64,000 nucleotides of DNA. Origin: Salvelinus alpinus. Its lineage: Eukaryota; Chordata; Actinopteri; Salmoniformes; Salmonidae. A program made the position numbers and the translations under genes. Shown here piece by piece: positions 10,787 through 22,407 of this stretch. Position 1 is the first letter of the stretch; every line of letters starts with the position of its first letter. The notes below the pieces were generated by a model, which had not been told where the DNA came from, did no database searches, and worked only from the letters and a program-made list of their open reading frames with translations. Location: positions 41,115,728 through 41,179,727 of the forward strand of contig NC_092115.1 in NCBI RefSeq assembly GCF_045679555.1. Direction: 5' to 3'.

Positions 10787-11290
10787 TTATTTGCATTATA
10801 ATTGGACTCAATTCTGCTTTTCTTCTGTTTACTACTTAATTTCAGAACTTTTCTATAAACTTTCCCTTTGCAAGTGTGGAGTAGGTTGTGTAAATACCTG
10901 GAAAACATCCCAATTTAAATGCTTTTAATAATTTACTTAGTACATTTTTTAAAAAAAGTATTATTTGACAACAAAAAAACGAAGGGCGCTCAACCAATTT
11001 GAGTTGAGGTGCAACCAAAAACTTGAATCATCATAGAAAAGGAAAAAGCGCAACTCTTGCTCACTATAAAAAATACATTGTTTTATTCAAGCAAGGTTAA
11101 AAGATTAACGTTTTGGCTTAGTCTATGACCATATGCAAGTTGTGTTTGCCCAGTAAAAGGGTGACCCAGACTCACCCTTGAAGGTTGAAGACAGTGAAAA
11201 ATGGGACTTTTCAATTCTTTAATAAAAATCTTTAATGAACATGAATTTAAATACAATTGACTTGAGGATCAGAGCAGGCAGGCTGACTGG
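10787..11290. other. Unannotated sequence
   Basis: No exon recognised. The block 10975-11160 reads like a dispersed repeat ('gcgctcaaccaatttg', 'cactataaaaaatacattg') but I cannot name it. Confidence 0.3.
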
Positions 11291-11293
11291 CTA

Positions 11294-11650
11294 GCCCTGA
11301 AGGCCCTCTGCCTCTACCTCTGTGTGGTTCATCTCAACCAAGAGGTTGTGTGGGTTGTCATTCTCTCTGTGGGTGTGAATTACTATGCCTTCTGCTCTTT
11401 CTTGCTCACATGAACAGGAGGAATGGCTTCTGGGGTAACCTCCTCTATCTAACGCCTCTTCCACCTCCTCTTTCTGACTGTGTTCGACTGAGGTCACTCG
11501 TTCTCTTTCCCTGGGTGTTGGATAGTTCCTCCTCCTCTGTGTCTTTGTCAGTTTGGAGGGAGTTATCCTGTTCCGGCTCCCTCTAAGGGTGTGCACCTTA
11601 ATCTCTTTCGGTGTGTTGAGGGGTTCAGTGGTTTTGGAGGGTCTAAAGTT
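11294..11650 (-). CDS. Hypothetical exon, minus strand
   Basis: An open frame of about 118 codons runs on the minus strand and ends in TAG at 11294-11296, with the C-terminus 'HTEVEAEGLQG'. It is hydrophilic and rich in Arg, Glu and Thr, without a signal peptide or membrane segment. ATTAAA motifs follow on the minus strand near 11220-11235. It could be a terminal coding exon (for example a cytoplasmic tail) or chance. No homologue recognised. Confidence 0.25.
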
Positions 11651-12117
11651 CGATCTCTAGCGATGAGTGTGGGGTCTGTCCCCTGGTGGTGTCCCCCTCC
11701 CTCCTAAGGAGGAGCCACTGAGACATGTGAAGAGGCCAAGGAAGATCACTCTGCAAGGACGGGAGAGGACACATCACAACACTGCTGCTCATTCATATTC
11801 AAACACTCCTCAGAGTACGCACACAAATGTGGACGCCCCCCCCCCCCACACACAAAATGAACTTACCTGTACATATCAGAATCATACATTCGACAGCCAC
11901 CTCTTCCCCCACATGTATTGATCCCCCACCTCAAGCATGTTGAGTAAATTCCAGATGCTGGAATGGTGCTGGAATACAGGTGCAGTAGGGCCTAGTATGT
12001 AATGATGTGATACCATGTGTACCCCATATCCTGTGTTTGTGTTGATGTTTTTAAAAATGTATTTAACTTTTATTTAAACAGGGAGTCACATTGACATTAA
12101 ACATCTATTTTACAAGA
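11651..12117. other. Unannotated sequence
   Basis: No exon or named repeat. A C-homopolymer followed by CACACA lies at 11838-11855, and an old repeat piece ('acttttatttaaacaggga') at 12068-12086. Confidence 0.3.
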
Positions 12118-12413
12118 GTGCTCGGTTGCGCTCAAGATGGCGACATGAGAGGGTGTAACATTTCTAGCTGAGGAACAATTTGAGGGTTTTCTCACAAAGT
12201 TTATAATTTTAGACAAAAAATGATATCTAACCATACAATGTAGCTATTTTGAATAGTTTTGTAATTAATCAAACCATTGAAAGATATTTTTGACGATTTC
12301 CAACGAACAAGCTAGCTATCGAAAAGTTTCAGCGTGTGTAGTTAAGTTAGGCTGCTAACGTCTTCATAGCTAGTAGCATGTAATCAGGACATGACCAAAC
12401 TGTTGCTGAGATA

Positions 12414-13261
12414 ATGGATGTTGAAACTTCCAAGGAGAAAAGAGGCATTGTTGAAACTCACTCATATGCTTGCAGTGTAAAAAAGGGGGGTGAATGCGAT
12501 TCACACCCGAATACCCCAACCAAGGAGCAACTTCCCAAAAAGCTGAGAAGTGAACCATCAATGAGCCAGCTACAGGACATCGTTCGCATCCTCACGGCTA
12601 AAATCAAAGAGAGCGCAGACGACATCATGGATTTGGTGTAAAACAACACTATCAGTATCGTTAACCTGAAGAAATCGATTGATTTCAATGCTGAGGAAGT
12701 AAAAACTCTGAAGCAGCAGAACGCAACATTGAACATTCAGGTTGCAAAGCAGGAGAAGAAACTCACTGAAATGGAGTCAAAGGTAAATGAGAATGACCGG
12801 TATAGTCGGAGATGGAGTCTTCAAATTTATGGAATAGCAGAAAAATCTGACGAGAACATCAAAGCAAGAGTGAAGGACATTTGCAGGGCAATAGTCCCGG
12901 AGGAGGAGCGAAATGTTGTTGTATGTTCTCTGGATGTAGTGCACCGCCTGGGTAGGCTGAGAGATGGGGAAAACCATCAGCCACCACGACCAGTGATCAT
13001 GAGATTCATCTCCAGGACAGCGAGGGATATGACATGGAAAAGTGCAAAGAAAAATGACTATTTAAAGAAGAACAACCTGAGGATCTGACAGCATTTGACA
13101 AAGAAGCTCGGAATCGTCTGTGGCCGATAATTGAGAGAGCAAGGGAGGAAGGGAAAAGTGCATACTTTGGGGGAGCTAAGGCTTTTATTAATGAAGGGAA
13201 ATTCACGCTAACGCCTAGTTTGTTGACTGCTGGACTTATCAAGTGTGTTGTGCAGAACTGA
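12414..13261 (+). pseudogene. L1-like ORF1 protein, broken
   Basis: About 282 codons starting at ATG 12414. The order is an acidic N-terminus, a coiled coil (about codons 80-125, with the heptad-like 'KQQNATLNIQVAKQEKKL'), then an RRM-like domain with 'NDRYSRRWSLQIYGI' and 'VHRLGRLRDG', and a C-terminal domain with 'ARNRLWPIIERARE'. ORF1 proteins bind LINE RNA as trimers. Two lesions: in-frame TAA at 12639-12641 and a frameshift near 13082, after which the frame continues to TGA at 13259-13261. Confidence 0.8.
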
Positions 13262-13624
13262 GTTTTATTTGCATCTGATAAAACTTTATATTTCTTGAGG
13301 AATGAGCATTGTTTGTGTGAGCCAAACTGTTTTTATATATATATATTTTTTATGGCAGGGAAATTTGCACTGACACTTAATGTTAACTTGATGACTATTC
13401 GTCTTTACCAATCATGGTACAATGTTATTTGCAATTGTATAAAAAAATAATATATATATATAATTTAGGTCAACCACTTGCGTGGTGCAAAGGACTGTTT
13501 TTATTTGCAACTAGTAAGAACTTTTATTTTTGTGAGACCCTGATTCATGTGAACGTATACATATGCTTCATCTAGTCACTGTGATAGTAAATGTCCATTT
13601 CTGTTTCACCACTTTTATTTCATT

Positions 13625-14160
13625 CAAGAAACTCATGCCTGTTCCACAGATACTGCGTTTTGGAAGTGTCAATGGGGGAATGATATTTGGTTTTCATTTG
13701 GTACTAATCGGTCAGCAGGTGTCGCTATTTTAAAAGGTAACTTTAAGGGTCATATATTGAGTCATGAAGCAGATAATACAGGGAGATGGATTATACTATT
13801 GGTAGATGTCAACCATGTTCAATTCATTGTTGTAAATACTTATGCTTCCAATAACAAGTCAAGTAACTGTATTTTATTTAGAGACATTGAGAGGAAAATA
13901 AGTAAAATTATGTCTAAATTTCCATTGGTAAAAGTAATATGGAGTGGAGATTTTAATACAGTTTTACATGATAATCTAGATAGATGGCCTCCTAAGGATA
14001 GCAATTCTGTTTGTGAGATAAGGAATATATGTCTAAGATTAGGTGTTCTAGATATTTGGAGACATAAGAACCCAGATAAAATTATGTTTACATGGAGTAC
14101 CAAAGATTTATCTATACAATCCCGAAATTGATTTCTGGCTGATATCTGAAGATATGGCTG
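13625..14160 (+). pseudogene. L1-like ORF2, endonuclease domain (truncated)
   Basis: The frame around 13625-14160 encodes an apurinic-type endonuclease of LINE ORF2: 'FIQETH' near the start, 'VVNTYASNN', then 'WSGDFNTVL' carrying the Asp-Phe-Asn active-site motif. Near 14122 an extra A shifts the frame; the expected end 'IDFWLISEDMA' is readable just after it. The domain is cut at 14160 by the next element. Confidence 0.75.
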
Positions 14161-15656
14161 TGTCGTGTCTTTACTATCATTAAATGAAGACTTAGTTTTT
14201 TATCAAAGATTCTCTGTAATTCGTATTACGCCATTAAACTGATTAATCATGTAACTGTAATTAACTAGGAAGTCAGGGCACCAAGGAAAATATTCAGATT
14301 ACAAAGTTATAATTTCCTAATATAACCTTTCAGATATTTTCATATCTGATCAATAGTCTTCTGATTAATTAATGATTTACTTTTCCTCACGTTAGTCTCA
14401 TTCCAAATGTCGTAAATTGTTGGTTATCTGCACGAACCCAGTCTTCACTATGAGTCATCCATACATCAATTGTCTTAAATCATTTATTTATTACTAACTA
14501 AGTAATTCACAGAAATGCATAAACAAACAAACAAAGTAAATATGGTTACAAGAAATGATAGGAGAATGTGCCCTAGTGGGCTAAACCGGCATGGCGGCTT
14601 GTTAGACCAAAGGGAAGTGGGGGTCGACTGAGAAGTCACTACAGAGTTAATAATTATAACAATTGAAATGCTAATCCTTTGCACATGAACGCTCACTCAT
14701 TCGGGAACAATTGCAATCAATATATATATTTACGTTCAGTGTGTTGTCTTGATCGCTGTTGAAAAGTTAGTTTCTGTTGGAGAGTTTCCATCCTCTCTCT
14801 CTCTCTCTCTGTCGTGGGTAGTTCAGAGTGACATTCATTCGTGTTGTTGTAGAATGGATGTTTCGGCGGATGTCGTTCTTCGCGTTCAATGATAGTGAAT
14901 TCCTAGCTGCAGACTAGTAATTAATATCAAAGACTTGTTCTTATTCTGTCAGTATCGATAGTCTAATAGTTTAACCACGTGGTATGGTTAAAAGATTCAG
15001 CAGTCTGGTCTCAAACCTTGGCCCTCTCGTTATCGAGGTAAGCTGGTCTCAAACCTTGGTCCTCTCGTTATCGAGGTAAGCTGGTCTGGTGATAGAAAAC
15101 CCGAGTGGGGGTTTTATTCGGAAGGGCAGAAAAAGGGCCTGTCCCAGGATGCCTGACCCTAACTGGGCTCGTGGGCGGTCCTCTGATTTAGTTCAACTCA
15201 AAAGGGAATTGGAGTTTCCTTCATTAAACAGTCCAAAATCACATTACACAATTTTACAAAGTATCATACTCACTCATTCATCTTATACAACAATTTGATG
15301 TAAACCTCATATCTGAGGCTATTATATAAACAGCGTTATGGTAATGTGGCCGCACCGTCTCCCATGAGCTTCCCCAAGTTGTAACAAACGGACCAGTTCG
15401 TAGCTGGATTCTTCACCGATCTTTTATACCTTCTCCGGAACGTAAATGTTGTTTGACCTCAAGTTCTGTGAGGTGGAAGAAATTCCTTTGTTCTCTATGA
15501 AAGCTCACTCTGTCTCTATACTGTGTGGCCATGAGGCAGCGTCTTCCCTAGGAATTTACGACCTCACTGACCACAGCAGCCTGGTTGAAGGAGGCAGGGA
15601 GAGGCAGGGAGAGGGGCATGGGGCTTGCTGTACCCAAAGAAGGCAACGTCATGACA
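14161..15656 (-). repeat. Long terminal repeat, 1.5 kb
   Basis: Begins TG (14161) and ends CA (15655-15656 on the plus strand), as LTRs do. On the minus strand a TATAAAAG box lies at 15421-15428 and an AATAAA-type signal near 14484, which would place U3 at the right and a long transcribed part at the left. A 38-bp direct repeat ('ctggtctcaaaccttgg...') occurs twice at 15007-15082. Confidence 0.65.
15421..15428 (-). promoter_or_regulatory. TATA box in LTR
   Basis: Minus-strand TATAAAAG inside GGTATAAAAGATC, about 230 bp inside the U3 end. It fits an LTR promoter firing leftward. Confidence 0.5.
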
Positions 15657-15667
15657 TACCCCCCCTG
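15657..15667 (-). promoter_or_regulatory. Polypurine tract
   Basis: Minus-strand purine run CCAGGGGGGGTA directly abuts the TG of the LTR. This is the usual primer site for plus-strand DNA synthesis. Confidence 0.55.
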
Positions 15668-15740
15668 GTGTTTTGGATCTTGTTTGTCCTGCAAGTTACA
15701 AATCAACATAAAATCATGAACACGTGATGTCCTGTTAGTA

Positions 15741-16012
15741 GATCATCGTTGCAGTTCCCTCTGGTGGTTGAACTTGGTAGGCTTCTCTGAAAGCGGAGCG
15801 GTCCACCACAGGGATGGCAGTTGATGTCCGGTTGGTGATCGCAGTTGCCGTCCCCTCTAGTGATGTACCTTGGTAGGTTCCCTGGAAGCTGCAAAGTACC
15901 CCAGGGAGGGCCAGGGGATGTCCTGGTTGGTGATCACCGTTGCGGTCCCCCCCTCTGGTGGTTTACCTTGGTAGGCTCTCTGACAGCGAGGCATGCCGCC
16001 ACCAGGATGGGC
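15741..16012. repeat. Three ~93-bp degenerate tandem repeats
   Basis: Each unit contains a 'gttgc.gt.ccctct' block, an 'acttggtaggct' block and 'ttggtgatc'. Units begin near 15749, 15841 and 15936. They sit just inside the polypurine tract of the LTR element. Confidence 0.6.
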
Positions 16013-17462
16013 CGTGGGTGTGCCATATCTAGGGTTTTCCTACTTGGTGTGTTGCTTAGGCACTATCCTAGGTTGATAACTATATGATAAGTTTACAGCT
16101 GTAAGGCACTAGTTTGGGACAGTCTACAGGGATGACCTATGGACTTCTGGGAAGAAAACTGGTGAGTGCTGTAGAGTCAAGGCCTAGAAGTAAATGTTCA
16201 ACTTTACTAAGGCTGCTATTTTGCTTGGACCCTTAAGTGATTGTAGCATAAATCCTAATTGGATGTTCCGTTGGGCATGTGCGTTTATGCTTACACAAGC
16301 GCGCATGTCAAGGGAAGACAACCAAGTATCCTGGCAGATTACAACTTGTTCAGAATGAGTCTGACGTAGTCAGGTAATTTTCAGGTCAATGCCTGGAGGT
16401 CAGTCAGAATCGGTGTCGTGTGAGTCTGTAGTAGTTTTTACTACAAGTCACTGTGTCTTCCACTATTGTAGTGGTGATAGGTATGAAGTATATTTTATAG
16501 CTATGTTATCCACGGAGGAGCTAACCTCACGACGGATGTACTCTTTAAGTATTGAACCAGTCGTACGTGGTGTGATCATGGTTAACGACTTATAAAAAAT
16601 GTTGCTCCTGAATGGAGGATTATATTTATTAGTGACATGTGTGTTAACCATTGGAAGAGTGCAATGGAGATTCCCTTCCACGTGTTGCACTCTGAGTGAC
16701 TCCTATGTCGCTATTGTCATGGGTAATTTGATTGGTTAGGTCTCTAACCTTCTTACTGATTGTAGCTGGACTGACTGTTGCTTGTATTGGTAATGGTGCT
16801 CAAAGGGACCAGTTATCCTACCGATTTATTCTGAAATATTATACTACCGGAACACATGATTGGAGCATTTTACTAGTTGTATTGTAGTTGAACCTACACA
16901 TGGCAGGTTGTTGCCATTTGTTTTGGAGGTGGACAAGTACACTGGAATTCCTTTACGACCAGTGTGGTACACCTCAGTACTATCTTAGATGTGTTCTAAG
17001 ATAATCCCCGTCTAGGGGCCTGTCTGTTCCTCACTGTTCTCAAAGGGGAGTTTACAACTAGATTTAATTTATGCTCTGGCGACCTCGTACGGTGTTGTCC
17101 GTAGTCTCGACCCCCCCCACCGGCCTCGATGAGGCTCATCATGGGTCTGGGCTACTATTCCCCCCCTTTGTGTCTCGGGATCCACCACCAGCGGGTGGTG
17201 TTGGTGTCCGAGTCGCAAACGAAAAGGTCGGACCCTATGTACGAGTTGTCAGCGGCCGCATTATTATGAGAATGGCTGTAACCTTTCAACCAAATCTCCT
17301 GGTGTTTGTGCTTCAAAACACTCAGTGGCTGTCGATGCATGTCAGTCACCACCGCGTGTGGCAACCTCTTCAGTACCTGCGAACTGAGATGAGGATATCG
17401 GTCTGTGTTTCACCAGTGGGAGTCATCGGGTCAGTTGCTGGACTGACGCCATTAGTGTCATT
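16013..17462 (-). other. Decayed internal region of the LTR element
   Basis: Only short frames remain (for example minus 17155-17364 and 16463-16690). They could be remnants of pol or env, but no motif is secure. C-rich stretches occur near 17111 and 17161. Confidence 0.3.
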
Positions 17463-18398
17463 TTAAGGGGTGACAGTCCCCAACAAAGGGGAAGGTGTAT
17501 CATCGGAAGCAGAGTATACTCTGCGCATCAATGTTTTTCTTGCTGAGTCGGCCGCAGTGCTTGCGGAAGTGTCCGAAGGGCAAGAGGAGTTCATCTCAAG
17601 TACCGTATTGTATGACTGCAAGGAGGAGGGAAGTTGCTTATTCACAGAGACAGCTGGCTCGAAATCATGAAAAGAATGGTCAATCAGGTTGGCTGATAGA
17701 ATGTGTCGAGATATCGTAATATCTCCTTGGATCGGATTCTGCCCCAAGAGGTTTTTAAACATCTTTTCCCCAAGGGGTGCTTTCGACAGATATCCCTTGT
17801 GACTGACTGCGTTGCAGCGAGCGTTAGGGGAAGACAGTGTGGTCAGTGGAGAAGGCACTGTGGCCTGTGACCATACCTGGTTTGTTTTCCAATCCATCAA
17901 TGGCAGTAACCGATCCATCAAGTCTGTTCCAAGTAGCCGGGTTACAGTTTCGAGGCTGGTAACATACACAGGGTGAACGAGCGATACGTCCTTGAAGTGT
18001 AGTTTCAGCATGACTCTCAATGTGAGAGGCGAGGTAGTCTGAGTGACCCCTCGAAGTGTAGTGTCGCATCGTTCCACTTTTAACCAACGTTTAGTTGGCT
18101 TCAAAGACCTTTTTAGATCATCGAACAATGTTTGAGAGATGAGTGATATTTTTGCACCTGAATCAATTAGCGCATAACAAGTTAAGCAGTCCTCCAGGAC
18201 TGTTTCCAGGTATGGCCGTTTAGATTCGTGGTTAGTGGACATATTCCCCACAAAGTGGAGTGGTTGTTCGCAACGACGTGATGTGCCATTTCTGTTCAAG
18301 GTGGAAGCAGACTGACTTTTCCGATTTTGAGTGGGCTTGGCTTTAACGAAGCGGTTGACCTTTTTCTTCGCAACCTTTGTATCAGAGTCTATAGACAA
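17463..18398 (-). pseudogene. Retroelement protease region
   Basis: A 311-codon frame with a basic, Lys-rich N-terminus and a retropepsin-type active site 'ALIDSGAKISLIS' (Asp-Ser-Gly) at about residues 76-88, then 'RLLGTDLMDRL', which fits the conserved 'iLG.D' step of retroviral-like aspartic proteases. The remaining 150 residues are Ser/Thr-rich and unassigned. The frame stops at 17463 with no polymerase after it. Confidence 0.65.
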
Positions 18399-18535
18399 AG
18401 CACGGGGGCTTGTTTCTTGATCAAGCGGGCCCTGGATAGGGTCTTGAATGAGATCGGGAATAATTTGAACTTTAACGTCCTTGCTATGGTTGTTAATTCC
18501 TGCAGACCTGGTGTCCGGTAATTCCCCGTCTAAAT

Positions 18536-18775
18536 CAAATCAAGTTTATTTTATATAGCCCTTCGTACATCAGCTAATATCTCGAAGTGCTGTACAGAAA
18601 CCCAGCCCAAAACCCCAAACAGCAAGCAATGCAGGTGTAGAAGCACGGCGGCTAGGAAAAACTCCCTAGAAAGGCCAAAACCTAGGAAGAAACCTAGAGA
18701 GGAACCAGGCTATGAGGGGTGGCCAGTCCTCTTCTGGCTGTGCCGGGTGGAGATTATAACAGAACATGGCCAAGA
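18536..18775 (+). mobile_element. Abundant salmonid interspersed repeat fragment
   Basis: Same family as 3576-4272: 'aaatcaaatcaag', 'gctgtacagaaacccagccc', 'aaactccctagaaaggcc' and 'gtgccgggtggagattataa'. It is truncated after 'ggccaagatgttcaaa'. It separates the protease frame from the Gag-like frames of the LTR element. Confidence 0.8.
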
Positions 18776-18778
18776 TGT

Positions 18779-20760
18779 TCAAAAGTCCTTGTGTAGTCCT
18801 TGTGACTTATCTTTTGCCCTTTTCTCAAATTGTTCTCGCTTTAGTTCTTCCCGTAGTGGAACTTCTGGAGAACATTGGTCTACGTTTTGATCGTCCTTCA
18901 ACCCTTTGTTACCCTTGTGCTCTGACACTTTTTGTGGGTTGGGGGCAGGAATGTAGCGAACAGGTCGATTGTAGCGGTAGTCATGTTGATGGCAACGTAC
19001 TTTACAGTTATTTCGACCACAGAGGTTATTGAGGTTATTGGAATCATGGTTTCGTGGTAGAAACTGTTGTTGTGAATCATCTCTCAAAGCTCCAATACCT
19101 GATAATGCACCCTCTAACTGGAGTGAGTGCTCCTGGTCAAACTTCAAAACCGAGTGGTCAGGGCTCTTAGCGTTGTGAACTTTTGATGCCTCAAAAGCTA
19201 TGCTTGCAAGCTCTCTGAGTTGTAAGATAGGCAAGCCAACGTGGGCGGCAGCGCCCAAGTAGGTAATGAAGGTAGGATACATGTTCGACAGGAAAATATG
19301 TTTAAAAGGTAACAGGTCTTCCATGCCTGTTTCAGTGAGTAGGCCAAAGTAAGCTGAACGAAGCCTATGATAGTAAGCTTGTGGGTGTTCGTTCCGAGCT
19401 TGTTTGACGGTGTTAGCCAGTGAGCTATCGTGTTTGCGAGTCGCAGAACCACTGAATTCTAATTTCAAAGCTGTGGCAAGTTTAGCGTAGTCATTTAACA
19501 CGTGTTACTGTTGTTGACGAATGAACCTTGTCACGTGTCTATTCGACGTTCACTTCAACAGGTAAACCCTGTCAGAACCCGTAGCGTTCGGGTAGCCATC
19601 CAACGCGTCCTCTATGTCAACTAGGAACGTCTCAGTATCGTTTGGCTGACCTGGAACGGGGTCAAAGGTGGGGAAATTTTTGACGAGTTTGTCAAGGTAT
19701 TCTGCGCCAAGCGGGCGGAGAGGGTTGGCTTTCACCCTGTGGAGAGATTGGGGCCGAAAAGCCAAGAGGAGAAGCCAAGCCTTGTTGTTGTTGGCCAAGA
19801 GGCGCAATATTACTCAGTGCCGAATGGCCAAGAGGAGAAGACTGAGGGACACATGAGGGAGGCAAGGTCTGAAACCTATCTTCTTTACTCCTGTGAGTAC
19901 AGGGCTCCGGTTGCTTGGATTGGTAGTCACGCTGTAGATTCTGGACTTCCTCCAGATGGTACCTAAGGGTGGTATTCTGCTGCATTGCAGAGTCCACTTG
20001 AGCGCTTAGAGTACTGATTTTGGACACGTGAGTGTCACACTTGCTCCTTTCGGTCTCAAACTTATCTGTCATGGTTTGCAGATAGAGGTCTTGAGTACGG
20101 AGCGAGAGATTCAGTGATGAGATATCCTCCGCTTGCTTAGAAATCAATATTTCCATCTTCATCACCTGAGTTCTCTCATCATTCATTTGGTCAGCAACTT
20201 CAATGAGTTCTGCTGATTTGTCATCCAACTTTGTCATTGTGTTCATTAACTGATCGTCTTTGGTCTGCAGCGTTTTGAGTAGAACCGTGTTCTACTAACC
20301 GTGTTCTAACAAAACTGCATGCATGTTATCAAGTTGAGCGCTCCTGTTTGTAGATAACTCTTCAGATTTATCTAGTTTGGCGTGGACATCATCGTATTTA
20401 GTTTTGGCTAAATCGAGTTGTTCCTGTAGCATATGATTTTGTTCCTGTAGAAGACGATTTTGTTGAAGAGCTTGTGCTTGTTCATCGTCATACGTTTTTG
20501 CAATTACATTTAATTGTTCAGTTTTCAAGCGCAGTTCCATAGCTAGCAGAATTTTTCCCTTTTCTGCATTTGTCATTGGTTTCCCGGTTCTCTCCACCTG
20601 TCCCTTTATGTCTGCACCTGCTCGTGCTTCAGCTGTGCACTGCGGTATTGGACAGATGCCAATCTCGGGTGGCAAGACATCAGGGCTAGACTGGAGAGAA
20701 CCTTTACGAGGCCTGAGCCCGATGGTTGATTTTGGAAAGCGTCGTTGTCTGCTTTTCCAC
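18779..20760 (-). pseudogene. Gag-like region with long coiled coil
   Basis: Read on the minus strand from about 20750: a basic segment ('RQRRFPKST'), then a long coiled coil rich in Gln, Leu and Glu (frames at 20295-20675 and 19692-20246), a Pro/Gln linker, and a capsid-like part with 'PTFDPVPGQ', 'ALKLEFSG' and '[11 protein letters not shown]' (19550-19807 and 18779-19501). The capsid part is followed by a His/Cys-containing basic tail. Breaks: stops after a 14-bp tandem duplication (20284-20311), and frame changes near 19700 and 19505. Coiled coil before capsid recalls spuma-like and some Ty3-like Gags, but the assignment is open. Confidence 0.55.
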
Positions 20761-21614
20761 TAATGGCATAATTAGGGTTACCATAACAAACAGCTTACGT
20801 TATAGCGAGACAGCGCCCGCAAAAAGGAAGGAAAATAGGACTAAACATTTTCCACAGAAATACGAAATAACATCATAAATGGTTCTTACTTTTGCTGAGC
20901 TTCCATCAGAATCTTGTACAAGGAGTCCTTTGTCCAGAATAAATTGTTGTTTGGTTTTAGAATTTCCTCTTCTCCTGTCGAATTAGCAACATTAGCTAGC
21001 CATGTGGCGCAAAAACATGCCCAAATTCTCCTGACGCAAAGAAAGGAAAATTCCAAAACTCGCAATAAACATTGGATAAACTGATACAACTCGGTTCAAA
21101 AATCCTACTTTATGATGTTTTTATCACATCTATCAAATAAAATCAGAGCCGGAGACATCCACCGTCTATACCGAACGCTTTTCAGAAGCCAATGCTGATG
21201 TCCTTCCCGCGCCTTGGTAGACAAAGGAAATTGTGGTCACGTCATTCCAAGAGCTCTTGTTCGACCTCAGATCAAGCTAGACACCCCATTCCACCTCCCA
21301 CTGCCTGTTGACATCTAGTGGAAGGCGTATGAAGTGCATGTATATCCATAGATTTCAAGCAATTGAATAGGAAGGCCCTGGAACAGAGCCTTGATTTCAG
21401 ATTATTCACTTCCTGTCAGGAAGTTTGCTGCAAAATGAGTTCTGTTTAACTCACAGATATAATTCAAACGGTTTTAGAAACTTGAGAGTGTTTTCTATCC
21501 AATAGTAATAATAATATGCATATTGTACGATCTAGAATAGAGTACGAGGCAGTTTAATTTGGGCACGATTTTTTACAAAGTGGAAACAGCGCCCCCATAT
21601 TGACAAGAAGTTAA
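20761..21614 (-). mobile_element. TTAA-bounded piggyBac-like MITE, left end lost
   Basis: Right end 'gacaagaagttaa' with TTAA at 21611-21614. Internal blocks 'cgcccccatattgac' and 'gagtgttttctatccaa' recur in the other TTAA elements. It is inserted in the Tc1-like element whose sequence ('cttctgggccacatcc') resumes directly after the TTAA. The left part fades near 20761 against the Gag-like region. Confidence 0.65.
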
Positions 21615-21738
21615 CTTCTGGGCCACATCCTGACTGATGGCAGCCAATTTTTGCATAATCAATGCTTGTCAGAATTTATGGGGTTTTGTTTGTCCACCCG
21701 CCTCTAAAGGATTGACCACAAGTTCTCAATGGGATTAA
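21615..21738 (-). mobile_element. Tc1-like transposon, C-terminal fragment
   Basis: Minus-strand reading gives 'PIENLWSIL', the third acidic residue region of the Tc1/mariner DDE domain, then a stop and 'RRVDKQ'. It is the missing end of the transposase at 25600-26421; the two were separated by the piggyBac copy inserted at the TTAA 21735-21738. Confidence 0.85.
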
Positions 21739-22407
21739 CCTGTCTAGGACTGGGGTTCCGCTAGCGGAACGTTTCACAAAAATTGGCGAAATGACATTAT
21801 TATAAATATTTAACTTCAATTAAATCAGAAGTGCTATACACCAAATCAAAGCTATACCTCTTGTTAATCTAGCCACCATGTCCGATTTCGAAAAGCTTCA
21901 CTGCAAAAGCGATTATCGATCAGTAAACAACACATTAGGTACAGTTACAGCAAAGTAGATTAGTCACGAAAGTCAGAAATAGCAATAAAATTAATCAATT
22001 ACCTGTGGAAATTTTCTTCTTTTGGCAATCCTAAAGGTCACGACGAAACAATGAAGTGGCGTTTTGTTCGATATAATCCATTTTTATAGCCTAACACAAA
22101 ACATTTTGTAAACGGCTTGTGTGGAAAATTCAGTGTCCTTCAACTTTGGACGTAACATTCAATGTAATTACTCACTCTAAACGGACGTTTATCCAGTCAT
22201 GTTCGGTTTCATTGCAATCCTCTGTTTGTTAGTAAAACAACCAAACGTGATGGTTCTTTTCCCGGGACATATTGACCGAAAGGAACTGATTTGAACACAC
22301 CAAACAACGACCTCATTACGCACCAATGATATGACCTGTTCTTCGTTGATTGACTGTATTTCGGACCAATGACCACTGATCTTCTTGAAATCTAGCTGGG
22401 TAGATAT

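Larger units (their letters stand above)
12118..14160 (+). mobile_element. L1-like LINE, 5' half
   Basis: A leader of about 290 bp is followed by ORF1 and the start of ORF2 (endonuclease). The leader begins with 'CAAGATGGCGAC' at 12133-12144, like the YY1-bound start of mammalian L1. The element stops at 14160, where the LTR of the next element begins, inside the endonuclease. Reverse transcriptase and 3' end are not found in the window. Confidence 0.75.
14161..20760 (-). mobile_element. Decayed LTR retroelement (ERV-like), minus strand
   Basis: A long LTR (14161-15656) lies at the downstream end, followed inward by a C-rich stretch that is a polypurine tract on the minus strand. Further in are a protease frame and a Gag-like coiled-coil region. 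The upstream LTR and primer-binding site are missing; the Gag region ends at about 20760 against a TTAA element. No reverse transcriptase, RNase H or integrase is recognisable. Frames are broken by stops, a 14-bp duplication at 20284-20311 and a 240-bp repeat insertion at 18536. It is an old, incapable copy. Confidence 0.65.

Noticed and set aside
16463..17364. Envelope gene in the LTR element
   Set aside because: Two short frames contain NTT/N-x-T-like motifs but no fusion peptide, membrane anchor or cleavage site could be supported.
17071..17466. 131-codon plus-strand frame
   Set aside because: Opposite to the LTR element; no recognisable domain.
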